64,000 nucleotides of DNA from Cellvibrionaceae bacterium 1162T.S.0a.05 (GTDB taxonomy: Bacteria > Pseudomonadota > Gammaproteobacteria > Pseudomonadales > Cellvibrionaceae). The first letter of the stretch is position 1. Each line of letters begins with the position of its first letter. The stretch spans positions 1,950,392 through 2,014,391 of the forward strand of contig LANB01000001.1 in the NCBI GenBank assembly GCA_000964245.1, read 5' to 3'. This document shows positions 58,943-64,000 of this stretch, piece by piece. Position numbers and translations under genes: made by a program. Under the pieces are notes generated by a model. That model did no database searches. It was not told the origin of the DNA and saw only the letters and a list, made by a program, of their open reading frames with translations.

Positions 58943-60008
58943 CTGTTTTTCCTAACGGTAAAAAAATTACAAACTCGGTGAAGTTCTTTTTGCTTTCGCA
59001 CTCGATAAAACCGTGGTGTTGATTAATCAGGTTTTGCGCAATCGAAAGCCCCAGCCCGGTGCCTTCTGGGCGTCCGGTGATCATTGGAAAAAATATATCC
59101 TCAAAAATTTCTGGCGGAATGCCCGGCCCGTTGTCGCTGATACTTAAGCGCGCCACCAGAGGGTAGTGCGTGCGGCCAATGGTATAGCGGCGCTGTACAC
59201 GGGTTTTAAATGTAATGCGCCTGCCTTCTTCGTTGTTGTCGTTCTCTACCAAAGCTTGCAAGGCATTGCGGGCAATATTCAAAAAAGCCTGGATAAGTTG
59301 CTCGCGGTCTCCAACCAGATCGGGAATACTCGGGTCGTAATCCCTGAGTAAACGAACCTGGTCGCCCGCTTCAATTTTTATAACCGCAGCAACGTGCTCA
59401 AGCACTTCATGAATATTAAGATGACTAAACTCTGCTGGCCTGCGCGGGCCGAGCATGCGGTCCACAAGATTTCGCAGACGGTCTGTTTCGTCAATAATGA
59501 TGCTGGTGTATTCCAGCAAATCGTAGTCTTCCAATTCTTTTGAAAGCAATTGCGCCGCGCCGCGAATGCCGCCCAGCGGATTTTTAATTTCGTGGGCCAT
59601 ACTGCGAATAAAATTGCGTGACGTTTCCTGCGAAGAGATCATGGCTTCTTCACGGCTGATACGAATCAATCTGTCGAGCGGCTGGATCTCCAGCATGATC
59701 TTGCCCATCTCGGGGCTGGGGGTGACCGAATAATCGACCGTTATTTCTTCCTGGCTGTGCAGTATCCAGCTGGCGCGCCGCTTGGTGTAATTGCGGTTTT
59801 CAATCAAAGCCTGACGCAGGCTGGCAAAAGCCCCGTCACTCTCTGAAAAACAGGCATTAATCTCTCGACCTTGCATCTGTTCGCCACTCACTCCCAATAG
59901 CATTTCCGCCGAGGCGTTCATGGAGTCGATGGTGAGATCAGCGTCCAGTACAACAATTGCAGTAATCAGGTTATCGAGGATCTGCTGAAATTTTGGATCA
60001 ACTACCAT
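58935..60008 (-). CDS. glnL: Nitrogen regulation sensor kinase NtrB
   Basis: 357 residues from ATG 60008 (AAGAGAAC upstream); the frame extends to 60053 but family N-termini match the shorter form. PAS domain (~5-110: ILDNLITAIVVLDADLTI), HisKA with the phosphorylated His in FIRSMAHEIKNPLGGIRG, and HATPase motifs RLSISDNGPGIPPE and GTGLGLSIAQNLI. No membrane segment; cytoplasmic kinase/phosphatase controlled by PII. A perfect NtrC-type palindrome lies about 250 bases upstream. Confidence 0.96.
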   Translation of the reverse strand: MVVDPKFQQILDNLITAIVVLDADLTIDSMNASAEMLLGVSGEQMQGREINACFSESDGAFASLRQALIENRNYTKRRASWILHSQEEITVDYSVTPSPEMGKIMLEIQPLDRLIRISREEAMISSQETSRNFIRSMAHEIKNPLGGIRGAAQLLSKELEDYDLLEYTSIIIDETDRLRNLVDRMLGPRRPAEFSHLNIHEVLEHVAAVIKIEAGDQVRLLRDYDPSIPDLVGDREQLIQAFLNIARNALQALVENDNNEEGRRITFKTRVQRRYTIGRTHYPLVARLSISDNGPGIPPEIFEDIFFPMITGRPEGTGLGLSIAQNLINQHHGFIECESKKNFTEFVIFLPLGKTDA

Positions 60009-60259
60009 GAATTGTTCTCTTGTTTTAACCAGCGTTTGCAAGAAATAAACCAAATGGCACAGAAAAACAGAGGTTTTGCTTCATATTGGAACAAAATCTC
60101 CAAATGCACCGATTGTGGAGTGAAAGGGCGCTAAAAAGCGTGCATTTTGATCAATATTGCACACAAAAAGCACTCGCCACGGGGGTGCTTGACGTGTGCA
60201 TTCAGGCTGTATGTGAAACCAGAGGTCAAAAACGGCGCTGGATGCACCTTAAAATGGCC

Positions 60260-60288
60260 CGCAATTGCACTATATTAGTGCAATTGCG
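60260..60288. promoter_or_regulatory. NtrC-type binding palindrome upstream of ntrBC
   Basis: Perfect 13-bp arms CGCAATTGCACTA/TAGTGCAATTGCG around TAT. The core TTGCACTATATTAGTGCAA fits the NtrC box TGCAC-N5/7-GTGCA. A second, looser dyad GTGCA-N13-TGCAC lies at 60140-60162. The spacer 60009-60352 has no gene. Autoregulation of ntrBC is inferred. Confidence 0.7.
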
Positions 60289-60352
60289 AAAAAATGGCAG
60301 GCAAAAATGCAAAGCCTGGAGTAAATGGCGTTCAAATCCGGCTTGTTATATA

Positions 60353-60544
60353 TCAAGCCATCAGCACGCGGCCACGCCGCTCCCAGATTCTTTCGTGGAT
60401 TGCATAAGCGACCGTGTTCACTGCGGGCTCAATCATCGCGAGCAAGCCCCCGATAACAAAGCTTCCTGTCAGGAGCCATGCAACTGTAAACGCCACACAG
60501 AAATGTGTGATTGCAAAAGTCAGGGTCTTCATTCCGGTTTTCAT
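60353..60544 (-). CDS. DUF2061 small membrane protein
   Basis: 63 residues from ATG 60544, with ribosome site GAGAGG. Starts MKTGMKTLTFAITHFCVAFTVAWLLTG and continues SFVIGGLLAMIEPAVNTVAYAIHERIWERRG: two membrane helices and the conserved H-x(2)-W end of DUF2061 (YqaE-unrelated) proteins. Function unknown. The frame is open to 60784 but that part overlaps the catalase start and lacks homology. A Fur-box-like site lies 29 bases upstream, so iron-regulated expression is plausible. Confidence 0.82.
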   Translation of the reverse strand: MKTGMKTLTFAITHFCVAFTVAWLLTGSFVIGGLLAMIEPAVNTVAYAIHERIWERRGRVLMA

Positions 60545-60572
60545 TGTGTCACCTCTCAGCTTTCTCTTGCAT

Positions 60573-60599
60573 AAATAATAATGACTCTCATTACTATTT
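60573..60599. promoter_or_regulatory. Fur-box-like inverted repeat
   Basis: AAATAATAATGA/TCATTACTATTT, twelve-base arms with one mismatch around CTC. AATAATGACTCTCATTACT agrees with the 19-bp Fur consensus at 13 positions. It sits between the divergent DUF2061 and catalase genes, closer to the former. Confidence 0.6.
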
Positions 60600-60756
60600 A
60601 AATTTGATTTTGCTGTTGGTAGTGATCGCAAAAACTGATCAATCAGAAATCCTTGAACAGTTTTATGGATTGTGGCCATCCAGATTTTTAAATTTAAGCG
60701 AGGAATGAAAGTGCCTAGACTGGTGGAAGATAAATCGAAACCCGAGAGAAACCGCC

Positions 60757-62214
60757 ATGAACAAAACGCCCCTAACAACCGCAAACGGTGCCCCGGTAGC
60801 GGATGACAACAACAGTATTTCTGCGGGCCGACGCGGCTCGTTAACTTTTGATAATTTTCGGCTCATGGAAAAGCTGGCGCACTTTAACCGCGAGCGCATT
60901 CCCGAGCGAGTGGTGCACGCACGCGGTAGTGGTGCCTACGGTACCTTCACACTAAACAGTGATCTCAGCGCCTATACCATTGCGGATTTTCTGCAAAAGC
61001 CCGGAACAAAAACCGAGGTTTTCGTGCGTTTTTCCACAGTGGGCGGCGGACAGGATTCCAGTGATTACGCGCGCGACCCCCGCGGTTTTGCCGTGAAGTT
61101 TTATACCCGGCAGGGCAACTTCGACCTGGTCGGTAACAATACGCCGGTCTTCTTTTTGAATGACCCCATGAAGTTTCCCGACTTTGTGCATTCGCAAAAG
61201 AAAAACCCGCGCACCAACACGCCGGATGCCGCAGCCATGTTTGAGTTTTGGGCCAACCATCCGCAATCCTTGCATCAAGCCACAATCCTGATGTCGGACA
61301 GAGGCATTCCCCTGAGTTATCGCCATATGCACGGCTTCGGTTCTCACACATTGAGTTTCTGGAACAAGGACGGTGAGCGTTTCTGGGTGAAGTGGCATTT
61401 AAAAACCTGCCAGGGCATTAAAAATGTGCGCGCAAATGAAGCTCACACCTACCCGCCTCACGGCGCACAACAGGATTTGGTTGACGCCATTGATCGCGGC
61501 GATTACCCGCGCTGGAGTGTTGAATTACAAATTCTGAGCGAAGAATCTGCGCGCAAACTGTCGGTCAACCCTTTCGATCTCACCAAAGTGTGGCCATACA
61601 AGGAAGCGCCGCTCATGAAGGTGGGCGAACTGGAACTAAACCGCAACGTCGAAAATTATTTTGCGGAAACCGAACAAGCGACCTTTGCGCCGAGCAATCT
61701 TGTTCCCGGTGTAGGCGCCTCGCCCGATAAAATGTTGCAGGCGCGCTTGTTTGCCTATCAGGATGCACATCGTTATCGCGTCGGCGTAAACTCGAGCCAA
61801 TTGCCAGTGAACGCACCGAAATGCCCGGTGAATCACTATCAGCGCGACGGTGCCATGGCGGGCATGTGCCCGGTAACAGGCAAAGTGGCCAACCAGGATG
61901 CGTCCGTTAATTTCTATCCCAATGATCGGGTTAACGAGGGCGCGCCTGCGCCGGTACCTGGGGTGGCTGAACCGCCCATGCCATTGGAAGAAGATGCGTG
62001 GATCAAACCCTACAGTCAGGACGAAGAGGATTACTATTCACAAGCGGGTGACCTCTATCGCGTAATGAATGAAGATCAGCGCCAACAGCTTGCGGAAAAT
62101 ATCGCAGGAGGGCTCAAACAGGCATCGGCGAGTGCGCAAGCGAGAATGTTGGCGCAATACGGAAAAGCAGATGAGGAATATGCATCACGTGTGAAAAAAC
62201 TTCTCGATCCGTAG
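60757..62214 (+). CDS. Monofunctional haem catalase (small-subunit type)
   Basis: 485 residues. Distal haem residues: His54 in RVVHARGSGAYG and Asn in GNNTPVFFLND; proximal tyrosine in RLFAYQDAHRYRVG. NADPH-type clade-3 length and the FDLTKVWPYKEAPLMKVGELELNRN segment match KatA/KatB-like enzymes. No signal peptide is obvious, so cytoplasmic. Dismutates hydrogen peroxide. The upstream region has a Fur-like box 158 bases away; I see no four-part OxyR site. Confidence 0.96.
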   Translation: MNKTPLTTANGAPVADDNNSISAGRRGSLTFDNFRLMEKLAHFNRERIPERVVHARGSGAYGTFTLNSDLSAYTIADFLQKPGTKTEVFVRFSTVGGGQDSSDYARDPRGFAVKFYTRQGNFDLVGNNTPVFFLNDPMKFPDFVHSQKKNPRTNTPDAAAMFEFWANHPQSLHQATILMSDRGIPLSYRHMHGFGSHTLSFWNKDGERFWVKWHLKTCQGIKNVRANEAHTYPPHGAQQDLVDAIDRGDYPRWSVELQILSEESARKLSVNPFDLTKVWPYKEAPLMKVGELELNRNVENYFAETEQATFAPSNLVPGVGASPDKMLQARLFAYQDAHRYRVGVNSSQLPVNAPKCPVNHYQRDGAMAGMCPVTGKVANQDASVNFYPNDRVNEGAPAPVPGVAEPPMPLEEDAWIKPYSQDEEDYYSQAGDLYRVMNEDQRQQLAENIAGGLKQASASAQARMLAQYGKADEEYASRVKKLLDP

Positions 62215-62226
62215 CACTGCTTCGGT

Positions 62227-62256
62227 AAAGTCGGGCGAAGCCCGACTTTCTTTATT
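62227..62256 (+). terminator. Rho-independent terminator after catalase
   Basis: Perfect ten-base stem AAAGTCGGGC/GCCCGACTTT with loop GAA, followed by CTTTATT. Confidence 0.85.
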
Positions 62257-62273
62257 TGGGCTTGCACACGCAC

Positions 62274-62711
62274 TTATTGTTGCGTATAGATTTTTTTAAA
62301 ACCTTGTTCGGAAAAGCCATTCATACGTTTATCGCCAACGAGAATGACCGGTACGCCACGTGCACCCAATTTTTTGTAGGCGGCTGCGGCCGCCGAACTT
62401 TTTTCGATATCCAGTTCCTTATAGGCGATATTATTTTTTTCAAAATAGCGCTTCGCTTTTTTGCAGTAACCACACCAGGTGGTGGAATACATCACCACCT
62501 CGGGCCCAACATCAAAGATGGATGAGTCAAAGCTGACATTGGTGTAGGTGTTAACCTGAATATCAATTTTCTCGACGGCTTCACTTTCCGGTTTGGTATC
62601 GCTGAAGTGGACCTTGCCGTTTTCATCCACCCACTTGTAAATCTCATCAGCCATAAGAGGTGGTGAAATTGCGAGGGCAGTGGTTAGCAGTGTAAAACGA
62701 AAAAAATTCAT
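62274..62711 (-). CDS. DUF4124-glutaredoxin fusion, exported
   Basis: 145 residues from ATG 62711; the frame continues upstream but a signal peptide starts here (MNFFRFTLLTTALAISPPLMA). Mature residues ~22-55 are a DUF4124 domain (EIYKWVDENGKVHFSDTKP), then a glutaredoxin fold with WCGYCKKAKRYFEKN and cis-proline GARGVPVILVGDKRMNGF. Exported glutaredoxin-like redox protein; partner unknown. Confidence 0.88.
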   Translation of the reverse strand: MNFFRFTLLTTALAISPPLMADEIYKWVDENGKVHFSDTKPESEAVEKIDIQVNTYTNVSFDSSIFDVGPEVVMYSTTWCGYCKKAKRYFEKNNIAYKELDIEKSSAAAAAYKKLGARGVPVILVGDKRMNGFSEQGFKKIYTQQ

Positions 62712-62767
62712 AATAAATCTCAAAAATCTGCAATGGCTGAGTTCCCACTTTTGAAGGTGGAGACTTT

Positions 62768-63388
62768 TCAGCATTCGTAAGTATAGATGCAAGGCTGGCC
62801 GCCTGGTGTGGCAAATGCATGTAGGGGGGAATCAAAATCACCGAGATGCTGGAAACCCAGTTGTTCGTAAAAGCTGCTGGCACCCAGTTTATTCGTCTCA
62901 ACAACGATTGTTTCAATGCCGCTTTCCTTGAAATCTTTCAGAAAGGTTGACCACAGTGCTGTACCTAAACCCTTACCCTTAAATTTTTTTCCGACAACAA
63001 AAAGCACAATTTCATTGCGAGTTTTATTGATAAGCTTGCGTCGGTTTAGCTCGTGGTTTTCAATGGCGTTTATAAACTCTGCCTTGGTCGGCGGCTTTTC
63101 ACATTTTACGCGCAGTATTCTGAACAGCATGCTCAACCGAAAACCTAAACTGAGTCCGGGTTTTTTAAGGTGTTGATTGAGTCCAAAGATCAAGCCGCCA
63201 ACTTCACCATCAAGCTCAACAATACGTTTGTAGTTGCTACCCAGTGCGGCACCTTTGGCATAGAGGCATTTTGCGAGATCGGCGAAGGCGGGTGGTGCAA
63301 AAATGTCATCAAAGCCCCAAGCTTCATTGACCAGAGCTTCGCAGCTGGTGTAGTCGGCGTCCTGATATTCACGAATAGTAAAATCCAT
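62768..63388 (-). CDS. GNAT family N-acetyltransferase
   Basis: 206 residues (ATG 63388; ATG 63400 also possible). GNAT core: FTIREYQDADYTSCEALVNEAW at the start, EIVLFVVGKKFKGKGLGTALWSTFLKDFKESG (acetyl-CoA loop GKGLG) and VVETNKLGASSFYEQLGFQHLG. Substrate unknown. Ends before the DUF4124-Grx gene on the same strand. Confidence 0.9.
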   Translation of the reverse strand: MDFTIREYQDADYTSCEALVNEAWGFDDIFAPPAFADLAKCLYAKGAALGSNYKRIVELDGEVGGLIFGLNQHLKKPGLSLGFRLSMLFRILRVKCEKPPTKAEFINAIENHELNRRKLINKTRNEIVLFVVGKKFKGKGLGTALWSTFLKDFKESGIETIVVETNKLGASSFYEQLGFQHLGDFDSPLHAFATPGGQPCIYTYEC

Positions 63389-63433
63389 ATCTTGCTCCAT
63401 GCTCTGTTTGCAATGGCCAATGACAACAACACT

Positions 63434-63808
63434 TTATCGAAAAGGCTCGAAGTCCTTTTTATCAAGCCACAAGAAATTCCGTGCTTTACATTTGGCTTCG
63501 AGCTCTGAGAGCGTTTTTTTAATTTCCTGGTGGCTGGAAAGCGGCTTGTTAGCGTTGTCGGTATAAATACTGTCAATGATTGCAGGGTCAAGCAAGAGGG
63601 GATCGAAATGTTTTTGATCTATCTTGCAATTTTTTGCCAATTCATTGCTGGCCTCATTAATTTTGGTAAGAACGGAAAAGGCTTCATTCACTACGGTGGT
63701 AAAAGCCTTGCGCCAAAATACAATTTGTAAATACAAGCGTCTGGCGATCCACGCCATGAAAAAAACCAGAAAAACAAGAAAAATGCTGGTGAGTTGCCAG
63801 GAATGCAT
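63434..63808 (-). CDS. Hypothetical single-pass membrane protein
   Basis: 124 residues from ATG 63808, fixed by the excellent ribosome site AAGGAGG (63813-63819). N-terminal membrane segment LTSIFLVFLVFFMAWIARRL, then a helical cytoplasmic domain (FTTVVNEAFSVLTKINEASNELAKN ... HQEIKKTLSELEAKCKARNFLW). I do not recognise a family. Located between GNAT and another small membrane protein. Confidence 0.75.
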   Translation of the reverse strand: MHSWQLTSIFLVFLVFFMAWIARRLYLQIVFWRKAFTTVVNEAFSVLTKINEASNELAKNCKIDQKHFDPLLLDPAIIDSIYTDNANKPLSSHQEIKKTLSELEAKCKARNFLWLDKKDFEPFR

Positions 63809-63844
63809 GCAGCCTCCTTTTCTATGTGTGAAAACCAATGAAGC

Positions 63845-64000
63845 CTATTTGTGAAAATCGGTGAAGGTCACTATCGCCAAAAATATTGCGACAGGTCTTG
63901 GAAAAAAATAGCTGAAAACCCCACCAGCGAGACCAAACCCTAAAATATAAGGCACCATGCCCCCAAAGGAGGCTTCGGAACTGAAGAGGGCAACATTGCC
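63845..64000 (-). CDS. Membrane protein, C-terminal end (5' part outside window)
   Basis: The reverse strand is open from the window edge to TAG at 63847-63845, giving 51 residues: glycine-rich helix FGGMVPYILGFGLAGGVFSYFF followed by RPVAIFLAIVTFTDFHK, two membrane segments. The start lies beyond 64000. No family recognised. Confidence 0.6.
   Translation of the reverse strand, partial: GNVALFSSEASFGGMVPYILGFGLAGGVFSYFFPRPVAIFLAIVTFTDFHK

Noticed and set aside
60229-60242. Sigma-54 promoter for ntrBC on the minus strand
   Set aside because: GG and GC are ten bases apart, but the flanking bases deviate strongly from consensus and the site is too close to the NtrC palindrome for enhancer action.
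60545-60784. N-terminal extension of the DUF2061 frame
   Set aside because: It overlaps the divergent catalase start and Fur-like box; the 63-residue form has the proper ribosome site.

Overview
The window looks like chromosome from a plant-polysaccharide-degrading gammaproteobacterium of the Cellvibrionaceae type (Cellvibrio, Teredinibacter, Saccharophagus relatives). This is inferred from gene order (nrdR-ribD-ribE-ribB-ribH-nusB-thiL-pgpA; zapA-6S RNA-ygfA; ygfB-pepP-ubiH; hisBHAF; envC-ctp-yibQ; gpmA; secB; ntrBC) together with xylan-degrading enzymes (GH115 alpha-glucuronidase, CE15 glucuronoyl esterase, GH11 xylanase with two C-terminal CBM60-like modules). No species can be named from the sequence alone. 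I see no tRNA, rRNA, CRISPR array, transposase or phage gene.

Layout. 0-1 kb: 5' part of a TauE/SafE permease gene, then a sigma-54 promoter driving an apparent ~250-nt small RNA rich in GGA hairpin loops (Csr/Rsm sponge type). 1-9.5 kb: ettA, glyA, GH115 with a GntR-type palindrome upstream, and an M13 lipoprotein peptidase. 9.5-16.6 kb: riboflavin/NusB/ThiL/PgpA operon, a retropepsin-like protease and a separate ribA. 16.6-23.2 kb: tandem-repeat spacer, YbbAP-like ABC exporter, tesA, a methyltransferase-like gene, a 46-residue membrane protein, ygfA, 6S RNA, zapA and a ZapB-like coiled coil. 23.4-26.6 kb: ygfB-pepP-ubiH.

26.6-37.4 kb is an accessory carbohydrate region (Dabb protein, SDR, cupin remnant, CE15 esterase, ThuA protein, PVC-type haem lipoprotein, 2OG-Fe oxygenase, GH11 xylanase, endonuclease V) sitting between ubiH and a second ubiH/ubiI-family gene that are neighbours in many gammaproteobacteria. 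38.7-42.3 kb: pqiABC. 42.3-47.6 kb: a small envelope-glycan-like cluster (acetyltransferase, two methyltransferases, alpha/alpha-toroid protein, beta-barrel protein, GT4). 47.8-51.6 kb: thioredoxin-like protein and hisBHAF. 51.9-57.4 kb: yibQ, ctp, envC, gpmA, rhodanese-like yibN, secB. 57.5-60.3 kb: ntrC-ntrB with an NtrC-type palindrome upstream. 60.3-64 kb: DUF2061, a Fur-box-like site, catalase, a DUF4124-glutaredoxin, GNAT and two small membrane proteins.

A recurring peculiarity is short tandem repetition, mostly with a 15-bp period, inside genes (ribD, pgpA start, CE15 linker, ubiI start; 12 bp in ygfA) and in spacers (16.6, 26.6, 29.7 and 54.2 kb). The two points most worth following are the sigma-54/GGA small RNA at 770-1020 and this repeat pattern.
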